Source: Deltaproteobacteria bacterium (GTDB taxonomy: Bacteria; Myxococcota_A; Polyangia; Polyangiales; Polyangiaceae). From it: 58,953 nt of DNA. How positions within the stretch are numbered: the stretch's first letter is position 1; every line of letters starts with the position of its first letter. The position numbers and the translations under genes were made by a program. The stretch covers positions 1 through 58,953 of the forward strand of contig QJWJ01000491.1 of NCBI GenBank assembly GCA_003235365.1, read 5' to 3'. Below are positions 51,375 through 58,953 of this stretch, in pieces. Below the pieces are notes generated by a model, which ran no database searches, was not told the DNA's origin, and saw only the letters and a program-made list of their open reading frames with translations.

Positions 51375-53327
51375 ATGTCCCACTCGTCTCCGCGCAGAAT
51401 CGTTGCAGTGGTGTTGAGCCAACTGTTGTGTGAGTTGGCCGAAGAGCGCAGCCGTTTACTTACGGCTCAACGCTCCGCTTCGGGTTCACGAGCCAGCTCC
51501 ACGCAGGACCCCAAAGACGTCAGGGCCGTCTCGCGCGACCACGACGCCTCGATCGCCCCTCTAGCCGTCGTCCTGACTGAGGAACCCACGGTGTTGAGTG
51601 AATCGAGTGAGTCAGCATCCGACACCACGCTTCCTTCGCGCAATCAGCCCCCAATGCCCCCCGAAGCGCAGTCTCTCGATGCAGTGCAGTCTCTCGATGC
51701 AGTGCAGTCTCTCAATGCACAGCAGGGCGAGCAAGCTCGCCAAGCTCCCCCCATCGCTCCCGAAGCCTCGATCAGTGCCGTCAACGCCTCCGCTCGCCAT
51801 TACGGGGTTCGGGTAGGGCAAACCGTCACCGAGGCGCGAGCTTGGGTCACACACCTGAACGTGCAAATACTCAGCCGCACCCAGGTCGAGGCTGCCCTGC
51901 AGCGCATTGCCGATTCGCTGCTGCGCTTTGCGCCCACCGTCAGCATCGGTTTTCCCGACACCGTCTGGCTGGACGTCACTGGAGCAGCGGGCTTGTTCGA
52001 TGGCGAGCGAGGATTGCTTCAAGAGTTGACGTCTTGCATCAGCGGTCTCGGTCACTTCTCGCGCATCGCCATCTCTCGCGGTCCGGTGTTGGCACGAGCT
52101 TTTGCTCAATGGTCGGCCATCGGTCGAAGCCAATTGGGCATCATCGTCGAAGACGAAGCAACCCATCAACGCGCCGAGCGGCTGCCCATTGCCGCGTTGC
52201 CCATCTCTCCCGAGGCCCGAGCCTGGCTCGCCCAACTCGGGTTGTTGAACTTTTCGGATCTCGCTCGGCTCCCACGCGATCAGGTCGCGCCCCGGCTGGG
52301 GCTCCAGGCCAAACTGATTCTGGATCTCGTCGCTGGCTTCGACGACCAACCGCTACAGGCCTACACTCCTTCGGAAACACCCAACGAGCGTACCGACTGG
52401 GACGAACCCACGACGAACGTTCAACCGCTGCTGTTCGCCGCCCGAGGGCTCACGTCTCGCATCGGCACTCGACTCGAAGGCAGAGGGCTGGCGGCTCGCT
52501 CGCTGCGGCTCTGCATTCGCTACGATCCAGCCATCGCGCGTTTTCGCAATTTGCCCAAGCAGTTGCTGCTCGAATGCCCACTGGCATCCCCCTTATTTCG
52601 CCCAGACGATCTGTGGAAGGTCGTGGCCGGCAAGTTGGAACGCACCCAGCTTCAAGCACCCTGTACGGGCATCGAGATCGAAGCTCGTTCGTTGACGGTC
52701 GCCAATCACCGTCAATTGGACCTGCTGACTTCGACGTCCAAGCTCGATGCCACCAACCCCGAACGCTTGCAGGTGCTGTTCAGCGAGCTGGCCACCGAAG
52801 TGGGTAACGGTCGGTTCGGAACGCTACGCACTTGTAATTCGCACCTCCCCGAGAAGCTCAGCTTGTTGCAACCGGTGACGAGCAACGCATCTGCTCGCGC
52901 CCAACCTGCTCGCGCAAAAACGTCACGTGCCAAATCGTCCAAACGGCGCAGCCAGCAGCAGTTCACGTTGGAATCGGCAAGTCTGCGTTACGAGCAAACG
53001 TCAGGGCTCGCACGGCAACATCCGCCCGCTTCGGCAGCGACGTCGGACTCCAAACCGACGAAGTCTCCCAATCGACTGCTCAGCAAACCCATCCCGTTGA
53101 CGAGTTCGCTTCAGCCCAATGCGTTACTGACGTTCGCTGGGCAATTGTACTCGGTGAAGAACGTGACTTTCTTGTATCGCTTGGATTGCATCGAGTGGTG
53201 GTCCGGAGAAAACATCTCCCGCGATTACGCCCGCGTGTCCCTCGAAGGGCAAGCGGGGCATCTCGAGGTACTGGTCTACAAGAACCGCATCACGAATCAA
53301 CGCTACTTCCAAGCCATCTACGACTGA
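51375..53327 (+). CDS. imuB: ImuB, catalytically inactive Y-family polymerase homologue
   Basis: ImuB is the scaffold of the SOS mutasome, linking DnaE2 and the beta clamp. It has the Y-family fold without active-site acidic residues. Recognisable parts are the N-terminal strand (IVAVVLSQLLCELAEER), DTVWLDVTGAAGLFDGE of the palm, the HhH region (LPRDQVAPRLGLQAK) and the C-terminal block FLYRLDCIEWWSGENISRDYARV. The 650 residues include a Ser/Gln-rich insertion of about 75 residues near the N-terminus with three 18-bp repeats, and a basic disordered stretch near 520-590. ATG 51375 follows imuA by 16 bases. Confidence 0.9.
   Translation: MSHSSPRRIVAVVLSQLLCELAEERSRLLTAQRSASGSRASSTQDPKDVRAVSRDHDASIAPLAVVLTEEPTVLSESSESASDTTLPSRNQPPMPPEAQSLDAVQSLDAVQSLNAQQGEQARQAPPIAPEASISAVNASARHYGVRVGQTVTEARAWVTHLNVQILSRTQVEAALQRIADSLLRFAPTVSIGFPDTVWLDVTGAAGLFDGERGLLQELTSCISGLGHFSRIAISRGPVLARAFAQWSAIGRSQLGIIVEDEATHQRAERLPIAALPISPEARAWLAQLGLLNFSDLARLPRDQVAPRLGLQAKLILDLVAGFDDQPLQAYTPSETPNERTDWDEPTTNVQPLLFAARGLTSRIGTRLEGRGLAARSLRLCIRYDPAIARFRNLPKQLLLECPLASPLFRPDDLWKVVAGKLERTQLQAPCTGIEIEARSLTVANHRQLDLLTSTSKLDATNPERLQVLFSELATEVGNGRFGTLRTCNSHLPEKLSLLQPVTSNASARAQPARAKTSRAKSSKRRSQQQFTLESASLRYEQTSGLARQHPPASAATSDSKPTKSPNRLLSKPIPLTSSLQPNALLTFAGQLYSVKNVTFLYRLDCIEWWSGENISRDYARVSLEGQAGHLEVLVYKNRITNQRYFQAIYD
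51669..51722 (+). repeat. Three 18-bp tandem repeats inside imuB
   Basis: CAGTCTCTCGATGCAGTG occurs three times (51669-51686, 51687-51704, 51705-51722, the last with changes). It encodes QSLDAV hexapeptides in the disordered insertion. The frame is kept, and the near-identity points to recent slippage. Confidence 0.95.
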
Positions 53328-53436
53328 ACTAGGTTGCTGCGTCACGCCATCGCGGGGCGCAGTCTCTCATCGATTCGCAGATTCTCGTCGCGGATCGTTC
53401 GAGCGAGTTTGCACGGCCCTCGCAGCTCTCGAGGTC

Positions 53437-53460
53437 GAGGGCGAGGGCGAGGGCGAGGGC
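53437..53460. repeat. Four GAGGGC hexamers
   Basis: A simple sequence repeat of four perfect GAGGGC units lies 27 bases before the structured element. It is a possible slippage hot spot with no visible coding role. Confidence 0.9.
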
Positions 53461-53486
53461 TCTGAAATCTTCAAGGCAGGACTAGA

Positions 53487-53640
53487 GCGGCAATCATGTT
53501 GATTGCCGCGACGAATCAAACACCTAGAGCACCGAGCTGCGAGCAAGAGTGCCCGAACGTCGCCCCGAAAACGTCCTCACCCCCGATGGGGCGATTTTTC
53601 GGGGCCTTTCCGTGCACAAGCAAGCTGATCGGTGCACTAG
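53487..53640. repeat. Structured intergenic element, copy 2 of 2
   Basis: This 154-base copy matches the element at 18328-18485. The first hairpin has a 10-bp stem (53487-53496 with 53500-53509, loop TGT). The long-range helix pairs 53524-53535 with 53629-53640, with one A-A mismatch, and the inner stem pairs 53573-53577 with 53588-53592. In the first hairpin, copy 1 has A18333-T18351 where this copy has G53489-C53507. In the long helix, two wobble pairs of copy 1 become T-A and A-T here. It lies 57 bases upstream of dnaE2. Function and strand unknown. Confidence 0.75.
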
Positions 53641-53664
53641 TCCACGTCCGACGGACTTCGCTCC

Positions 53665-53681
53665 GTTTCAACTCGTTCAGC
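53665..53681 (+). promoter_or_regulatory. LexA-like box upstream of dnaE2
   Basis: GTTTCAACTCGTTCAGC matches about 14 of 17 positions of the same consensus as the imuA site and shares its GTTCAGC end. It ends 16 bases before the dnaE2 ATG, so dnaE2 may have its own damage-inducible promoter. Confidence 0.45.
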
Positions 53682-53697
53682 TTCAATCACATCGGCC

Positions 53698-56600
53698 ATG
53701 GGATTTTCCGAATTGTTGGCGCGTTCGGCGTTTTCATTTCTGCGCGGGGCCTCTCATCCCGAAGAGTTGGTCGCGACAGCTGCCGAGCTGCAACTCGATT
53801 CCCTTGCCGTGTGCGATCGCGACGGCATGTACGGCAGCGTGCGTGCTTGGAACCGCGCCAAGGAGCTGGGCACTCGCGTGCACGTCGGTGCCGAGCTCTC
53901 GCTGTCCAACCCCGAACAGCCCGTCGCTCGCAACACCTCGGGAAAAACCAAAGCCCGACTGCAAGCGCTCGATCCGCCGACGGCAACACTGCTCGTTCGC
54001 GATCCCCAGGGTTACGCAAACCTCTGCCACGTGATGACACGCGCTCATCACGATTTGCCAAAAGGTTCGAGCCTGCTCGAACCGCACCTGCTCGAGGAGC
54101 ACCACGACGGGCTGACCGTCATCATCCCGGTTCAACTGAGGAGCACCGCTTGGCTGCGGCAATGGCACGCGCCACTCAAACGGCTCTTCGCGGGCAGGGG
54201 AGCCATCGCCGTCTACCGTCGCTTCGACGAATTCGATCGGCAGCGCGAAACCACGGCACTCGAGTGGTCCGAAGCATTCGACTTTCCGGTCATTGCAACG
54301 GGTTACCCTCTCTTTCACGACGCCACGAGAAAACCCCTCGCCGACATCTTGCACTGCATTCGAAGGGGGGTGACCCTCGACGAAGCGGGCCGAGACCTGT
54401 CCGCCAACAGTGAAGCGTACTTGCGCTCCGAAGCACAGATGCGTCGCCTGTTCTGCACCCACCCCGACTGGGTGGGGCGCACGACCGACGTCGCCGCCGA
54501 GCTGCAGTTCGACTTGTCGCAGATCCAGTACCAATTTCCGTGCCGGCTCGAGCCGGGAGAAACCGCCGATCAGCGCCTGACCCGCCTGACCTGGCAGGGG
54601 GTCGAGCGCCGCTATTCGGCGGGTGTGCCGGCCAAGGTGCGCGCCCAAATCGAAAAAGAACTGTCGCTGATCGGGCGCATGCGCGTCGCGGATTACTTTC
54701 TGTGCACTTGGGAAATCGTGGAGATCGCCCGCTCGCTGCGCATCTTGTGTCAGGGCAGGGGCAGCGCCGCCAACAGCGCCGTGTGCTACGCCTTGGGCAT
54801 CACGGCGGTCGATCCGGCACGCAGCAACCTGTTGTTCGAGCGCTTCTTGAGTGAAGAGCGAAACGAACCTCCGGACATCGACATCGACTTCGAGCACGAA
54901 CGTCGCGAAGAGGTCATTCAAACGATCTACGAGCGCTATGGCCGAGACCACGCCGCCATGGTTTCGGAAGTGATTTGCTACCGGGCCAAGAGCGCCCTGC
55001 GCGAAGTGGGCAAGGCGTTGGGCTTGTCATTGGAGCAAAGTGACCGACTGAGTCAAACCGTCACCCATTGGGACAGCGCCGACGTCAGTGACGAGCGCTT
55101 GCTCGAATACGGTTTCGATCCCAAAGACATTCGCTTGAGACATGCCCTACGCTGGGCCAAAGCCCTCGAGGGCTTCCCCCGTCACCTATCGATTCACGTG
55201 GGAGGCTTCGTGCTGTCGAAAACACCACTGGATGGCGTTGCCCCCGTCGAACCAGCCAGCATGCCCGGGCGCACCGTGATCCCTTGGGACAAGGACGATC
55301 TGGAAGCGTTGGGCTTCTTCAAGGTCGACGTGCTCGGGTTGGGCATGTTGACGGCCATTCGCAAAGCGCTCGAGCTGATCTTCGACGACGGCAATTTGAA
55401 GCGCAGCCCCGACGAAGCATTCGACGCTCTGGACGTCGCGCCACGCATCCCCTCGGAAGATCCCGCTGTGTACGCCATGATCAGCGAAGCGGACACCGTC
55501 GGGGTCTTTCAGATCGAAAGCCGCGCGCAAATGGCCATGCTGCCGCGACTGCGCCCTCAGTGTTTCTACGATTTGGTGATTGAAGTGGCCATCGTGCGCC
55601 CGGGTCCGATCCAGGGCGGGATGGTTCACCCCTATTTGAGACGGCGTAACGGCGAAGAGCCGGTCGGTGTGCCCCACGCCGACCTGTGGCCGATTCTCGA
55701 GCGCACTTTGGGAGTTCCACTCTTTCAAGAGCAGGTGATGCAAATCTCCATCGTCGGCGCGGGCTACACGGGCGGTGAAGCCGACCAGTTGCGGCGCGAC
55801 ATGGCGGCCTGGAAAAAAACCGGGCGCTTGCTGCGACATCGCGATCGGCTGCTCAGCGGCTTTGCCAGTCGCGGCATCAGTCGAGAATTCGGCGCCGCCT
55901 TGTTCGAACAGATCAAAGGCTTCGGCGAGTACGGCTTCCCCGAATCACACGCGGCCTCATTTGCGCTGCTGGTTTACGTCTCGTCGTGGCAGAAGGTGCA
56001 TTTCCCCGCACACTTTTGCTGCGCCCTGATCAATTCCCAGCCGATGGGGTTCTACTCACCGGCCGCCTTGGTACGCGATGCGCAAAAACACGGCGTCGAG
56101 GTACGGCCGGTGCGCGTCGCCTTCAGCACTTGGGACTGTACCCTGGAAACACCGGGTCACAGCCGTATCAACAGTCGCTTTCCGAGTGCACACCGCGCCA
56201 TGCGCCTGGGCATGCGCCTGGTCAAAGGGCTCAAACGCCACTACGCCGACCTCATCGTCACGGAAAGAGAACGGTTACCTTTTCGCAGCTTGTCCGATCT
56301 CGTCGAACGCACACACTTGCCCAAAGATCAAGTGCACGCCCTGGCCGAAGCTGGTGCCCTCGAAGAGTTGGTCCGCGGCCGGCGCCAAGCCCTGTGGGCC
56401 GCACGTGCCCCCCAAACGCCGGGGTTGTTTGCCGACAAGCCGATCGACGAAGCTCCGGTGCGCCTGCCCGAACTACGGCGCAGCGAACAACTGCTGCTCG
56501 ACTACGACCGGGTCGGCTTGTCCATCGACGACCACCCTTTGAGTCACTTGCGCCCACAACTGCGAGCGGCAGCGGTAATCACGGCGCGTCAGTTGAACGA

Positions 56601-56931
56601 TTTGCGCCACCAAACCCACGTGCGCGTCGCCGGTCTGGTGCAGTCACGGCAACGCCCCGGCACGGCCAGCGGCGTCGTGTTCGTGACCCTCGAAGACGAA
56701 ACCGGCAGCATGAACCTGGTGTTGTTCGCCCACGTCTACGAGCGCTTTCGTCACGTCGTTCGACACGCGACGTTGATGTTGGCCGAGGGGCGTTTGGAGC
56801 GGCAATTGACCCAACCGCGAACGGGGGAAGTGGGACGACCGACTGCAGTGCTGCACGTCATCGTGCAATCGGTGCAGCGCTTGGACGCACCAGGGGGCTC
56901 CCTGCGACATCGGTCGCGGGACTTTCACTGA
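53698..56931 (+). CDS. dnaE2: Error-prone DNA polymerase DnaE2
   Basis: This is the C-family polymerase that performs mutagenic translesion synthesis with ImuA and ImuB. The 1077 residues include a PHP domain starting FSFLRGASHPEELV, where DnaE2 proteins have a degenerate exonuclease site. The palm has CQGRGSAANSAVCYALGIT and catalytic Asp residues in PPDIDIDFEHERREE. The fingers region is followed by HhH (KIGRLLRHRD, HAASFALLVY) and OB (VRVAGLVQSRQRPGTASGVVFVTLEDE) parts. There is no tau-binding tail of replicative DnaE1. No frameshift is seen. A terminator follows at 56976. Confidence 0.97.
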   Translation: MGFSELLARSAFSFLRGASHPEELVATAAELQLDSLAVCDRDGMYGSVRAWNRAKELGTRVHVGAELSLSNPEQPVARNTSGKTKARLQALDPPTATLLVRDPQGYANLCHVMTRAHHDLPKGSSLLEPHLLEEHHDGLTVIIPVQLRSTAWLRQWHAPLKRLFAGRGAIAVYRRFDEFDRQRETTALEWSEAFDFPVIATGYPLFHDATRKPLADILHCIRRGVTLDEAGRDLSANSEAYLRSEAQMRRLFCTHPDWVGRTTDVAAELQFDLSQIQYQFPCRLEPGETADQRLTRLTWQGVERRYSAGVPAKVRAQIEKELSLIGRMRVADYFLCTWEIVEIARSLRILCQGRGSAANSAVCYALGITAVDPARSNLLFERFLSEERNEPPDIDIDFEHERREEVIQTIYERYGRDHAAMVSEVICYRAKSALREVGKALGLSLEQSDRLSQTVTHWDSADVSDERLLEYGFDPKDIRLRHALRWAKALEGFPRHLSIHVGGFVLSKTPLDGVAPVEPASMPGRTVIPWDKDDLEALGFFKVDVLGLGMLTAIRKALELIFDDGNLKRSPDEAFDALDVAPRIPSEDPAVYAMISEADTVGVFQIESRAQMAMLPRLRPQCFYDLVIEVAIVRPGPIQGGMVHPYLRRRNGEEPVGVPHADLWPILERTLGVPLFQEQVMQISIVGAGYTGGEADQLRRDMAAWKKTGRLLRHRDRLLSGFASRGISREFGAALFEQIKGFGEYGFPESHAASFALLVYVSSWQKVHFPAHFCCALINSQPMGFYSPAALVRDAQKHGVEVRPVRVAFSTWDCTLETPGHSRINSRFPSAHRAMRLGMRLVKGLKRHYADLIVTERERLPFRSLSDLVERTHLPKDQVHALAEAGALEELVRGRRQALWAARAPQTPGLFADKPIDEAPVRLPELRRSEQLLLDYDRVGLSIDDHPLSHLRPQLRAAAVITARQLNDLRHQTHVRVAGLVQSRQRPGTASGVVFVTLEDETGSMNLVLFAHVYERFRHVVRHATLMLAEGRLERQLTQPRTGEVGRPTAVLHVIVQSVQRLDAPGGSLRHRSRDFH

Positions 56932-56975
56932 CGGTCCGGCAAAGGGCTCGCTTTGCCGCGACTGGTTGAGAACGC

Positions 56976-57003
56976 GAAAACGGCGCCTTTCGGCGCCGTT
57001 TTC
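56976..57003. terminator. Bidirectional terminator between dnaE2 and groEL
   Basis: GAAAACGGCGCC (56976-56987) and GGCGCCGTTTTC (56992-57003) form a perfect 12-bp stem with a TTTC loop. Its A- and T-rich ends allow termination of both convergent genes. Confidence 0.9.
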
Positions 57004-57031
57004 GTCAAACGAGATCTCGAGCGAGAGCAGG

Positions 57032-58765
57032 TCAATCCATGTCCAGGCCGCCCATGCCGCCCATCATGTCGCCCATGCCTCCCATACCGCCCATGCCTCC
57101 CATACCGCCCATGCCTCCCATACCGCCCATGCCTCCCATACCGCCCATGCCTCCCATACCGCCACCGCCAGGTGCAGCGGGTGCCTCGGGTTCAGGCCGA
57201 GAGACGATCAGGGCCTCGGTCGTGAGCATGAGGCTCGCGATGCTCACGGCGTTTTCGAGGGCGAGGCGAACCACCTTCAAAGGATCGATCACCCCAGCAG
57301 CAACCAAGTCACCATACTCGAGCTTGTGGGCATCGAAACCGAACGCCCCCTTGCCGCCCAACACCTTGGCGGCAACGACCGTGGGATCCTCGCCAGCGTT
57401 GAGCGCAATCTGACGGATCGGCCCCTGCATGGCGCGCGCCAGCAACTGCGCACCCGCGCGCTCGCCGTCGTTCAAGTCCTTCAGCGAATCGATCGCCTTC
57501 GACGCACGCAGCAACGCAACGCCACCGCCGGGAACGAACCCTTCGGCAATCGCAGCGCGCGTCGCCGCCAGCGCATCTTCGATGGAGTGCCGTCGGTTGC
57601 GCACCTCGACGTCGGTTGCGCCGCCGACGCGAACCACCGCAACACCACCGCTGATGCGAGCCAGGCGCTCCTGCAGCTTCTCTTTGTCGTAGGTGCTGTT
57701 GGTGTTCTCCATCTCGCGACGGATGAGTTCCTTGCGCGCCTCGACCTCGGTCTTCTTGCCCTTGCCCTTGATGAGCTTGGTCGTTTCCTTCTCCAGAATG
57801 ACGCGCTCGCAGCGCCCCAGATCGGCCAGCGTGGCGCTGTCGACCTTGCGCCCCGTTGCCTGCATGAATGGGAAGGCTCCGACCAACGCGGCGATGTCCT
57901 TGATCATCTCGATCCGACGATCGCCAAAGCCTGGAGCCTTGACCGCAGCGCTCTGCAACACACCGCGCAGCTTGTTGACGGTCAGCGCGGCGAGTGCCTC
58001 GCCGTCCACGTCCTCGGCGATCACGACCAGCGACCCACCGGCCTTCTTGACGGCCTCGAGTGCGGGCAGCACGTCGGCGATGGCGCTGAGCTTCTTCTCC
58101 ATCACCAGGATGTAGGGGTTCTCCAGCTCGGCCTTGAGTCGCTGCTGGTCAGTGATGAAGTAAGGCGACAAGTAGCCGCGGTCGAACTCCATGCCTTCGA
58201 CGATGTCGACCGTCGTCTCGGTCAGCTGGGACTCGATCACGGTCACCACACCATCACGGCCGATCTTGTCGAAGGCGTCGGCCAGGAACGCCCCGACGGT
58301 CTCATCGCCGTTGGCGCTGACCGTGCCGATGAACGCGATCTCCTTGCTAGTCTTGGCCGGTTTGGCCAGCTTCTTCAGCTCGACCTGAACCGCGGCGGCT
58401 GCCTTGTCGAGGCCACGCTTGACCTCGGAGGCGGGGACGCCGGCCTCGACCAACTTCAGCCCCTCGTTGTAGATGGACTGGGCGAGCACCGTGGCGGTGG
58501 TGGTGCCGTCGCCGGTGTCGTCGTTGGTTCGCTGGGCGACCTCTTTGATCAGGCGCGAGCCGAGGTTTTCGACCTTGTTGGGCAGGTCGATTTCGGTGGC
58601 GACCGTGACGCCGTCCTTGGTGACGGTGGGCGAGCCCCAACTGCGCTCAATCGCGACGTTTCTTCCGCGTGGGCCGAGGGTGACCTTGACCGCGTCGGCC
58701 AAGGCGTTCAAACCGACCTGAAACGAGCGGCGTGCTCGCTGTCGAAAGACGATGTCTTTGCTCAT
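57032..58765 (-). CDS. groEL: Chaperonin GroEL (60 kDa)
   Basis: GroEL forms the 14-mer folding chamber that works with GroES. The 577-residue protein has VKVTLGPRGRNVAIER, TVTKDGVTVATEIDL, the ATP-site DGTTTATVLAQSI, PYFITDQQ and VPGGGVALLRA. The C-terminal tail has about ten GGM repeats ending GGLDMD, longer than the usual single GGM run and accounting for the extra length. AGGAG lies nine bases before ATG 58765. No groES gene and no CIRCE element are visible upstream, suggesting a secondary, stand-alone groEL copy; myxobacteria often carry more than one. Confidence 0.97.
   Translation of the reverse strand: MSKDIVFRQRARRSFQVGLNALADAVKVTLGPRGRNVAIERSWGSPTVTKDGVTVATEIDLPNKVENLGSRLIKEVAQRTNDDTGDGTTTATVLAQSIYNEGLKLVEAGVPASEVKRGLDKAAAAVQVELKKLAKPAKTSKEIAFIGTVSANGDETVGAFLADAFDKIGRDGVVTVIESQLTETTVDIVEGMEFDRGYLSPYFITDQQRLKAELENPYILVMEKKLSAIADVLPALEAVKKAGGSLVVIAEDVDGEALAALTVNKLRGVLQSAAVKAPGFGDRRIEMIKDIAALVGAFPFMQATGRKVDSATLADLGRCERVILEKETTKLIKGKGKKTEVEARKELIRREMENTNSTYDKEKLQERLARISGGVAVVRVGGATDVEVRNRRHSIEDALAATRAAIAEGFVPGGGVALLRASKAIDSLKDLNDGERAGAQLLARAMQGPIRQIALNAGEDPTVVAAKVLGGKGAFGFDAHKLEYGDLVAAGVIDPLKVVRLALENAVSIASLMLTTEALIVSRPEPEAPAAPGGGGMGGMGGMGGMGGMGGMGGMGGMGGMGGMGDMMGGMGGLDMD
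57069..57158. repeat. 18-bp tandem repeats encoding the GroEL GGM tail
   Basis: CCGCCCATGCCTCCCATA is repeated exactly at 57087, 57105, 57123 and 57141, with a one-base variant at 57069. Each unit encodes two GGM-type triplets on the minus strand. The perfect identity shows recent expansion in the tail codons. Confidence 0.95.
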
Positions 58766-58872
58766 CCGGAGTTGCTCCTGTGCTTTTGTCGCTGCGCGAA
58801 TTCGACTGCGCCCATTGGAGGCGCCTCATTGAATAGGTGCGCTGAGTGGATTGCGGTGGGGGGGACCCCGCC

Positions 58873-58894
58873 GGCGCGCCAAGTTAAGCGCGCC
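58873..58894. promoter_or_regulatory. Inverted repeat in the groEL promoter region
   Basis: GGCGCGC (58873-58879) and GCGCGCC (58888-58894) flank an AT-rich 8-base centre. On the minus strand the repeat follows a TTGACC box, and its centre supplies TTAACT, which could act as a -10 region. The repeat may therefore be an operator, or simply a GC hairpin. It is not a CIRCE element. Confidence 0.4.
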
Positions 58895-58953
58895 GCTGCG
58901 AGGGTCAACCCCCTTGCAGCATTAAGTTGCGAAGAAGCAGACCGTTCCAAGCC

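Larger units (their letters stand above)
53328..53697. other. Intergenic region imuB-dnaE2
   Basis: This 370-base gap splits imuA-imuB from dnaE2. It contains a GAGGGC hexamer repeated four times (53437-53460), the structured element copy 2 (53487-53640) and a LexA-like box just before dnaE2. No gene is supported. Confidence 0.7.

Noticed and set aside
57069..57158. Regular 18-bp repeats as a possible CRISPR
   Set aside because: There are no spacers; the units are in-frame codons of the GroEL GGM tail.
58766..58953. CIRCE/HrcA operator upstream of groEL
   Set aside because: Neither half of the GCACTC-N9-GAGTGC motif is present; only a GC-rich inverted repeat is found.

Overview
The window is high-GC DNA, dense with genes on both strands, and reads as the chromosome of a myxobacterium or close relative (Myxococcota, formerly Deltaproteobacteria). 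The signs are Hanks-type Ser/Thr kinases beside PEGA/TPR proteins, many exported or lipoprotein-type proteins with adhesion-like repeats, an imuA-imuB-dnaE2 mutasome, and a regulatory PTS with HprK and RapZ. No insertion sequence, prophage or CRISPR array is visible. Species and family cannot be fixed from the sequence alone.

Layout. 1-3.4 kb: the end of an unidentified gene, then a large secreted protein with LVIVD propeller repeats. 3.4-4.3 kb: a non-coding gap with a winged-helix gene remnant and a 43-44 bp tandem repeat. 4.3-6.1 kb: lspA and lgt, two enzymes of lipoprotein maturation. 6.1-12.4 kb: patatin-like lipase, lipoprotein, GNAT acetyltransferase, folD, gamma-carbonic-anhydrase-like protein, thiS and an L,D-transpeptidase lipoprotein. 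12.5-13.8 kb: Ser/Thr kinase. 14-18.2 kb: a GH15 glucoamylase/trehalase divergent from a fused trehalose-6-phosphate synthase/phosphatase. 18.6-20.3 kb: an M50 site-2 protease with a helical tail and a 58-residue basic protein.

20.4-28 kb: a ten-gene, tightly overlapping antiporter operon (E-F-G-A'-B-C-D-D-X-D) on the minus strand. It has the gene order of the Mbh membrane arm but three MrpD/NuoL-like subunits and no hydrogenase genes. 28.3-35.9 kb: tRNA-Pro(UGG), a PEGA lipoprotein, guaA, an M16-like lipoprotein, an ECF sigma factor and a PQQ-type propeller protein. 36.3-43.3 kb: rpoN, hpf, ptsN, hprK, rapZ, HPr and enzyme I, a nitrogen/carbon regulatory PTS block. 43.5-46.3 kb: rpsO-pnp. 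46.4-50.2 kb: larE, a PEGA/TPR protein and a second Ser/Thr kinase. 50.4-56.9 kb: imuA-imuB-dnaE2. 57.0-58.8 kb: groEL.

The most interesting unexplained item is a pair of about 155-nt intergenic elements, one upstream of the M50 protease gene and one between imuB and dnaE2. They share sequence blocks and several helices with compensatory base changes, which suggests a structured RNA or a mobile palindromic element. Two 17-bp sites close to the Myxococcus LexA consensus precede imuA and dnaE2, so the mutasome is probably under SOS control.
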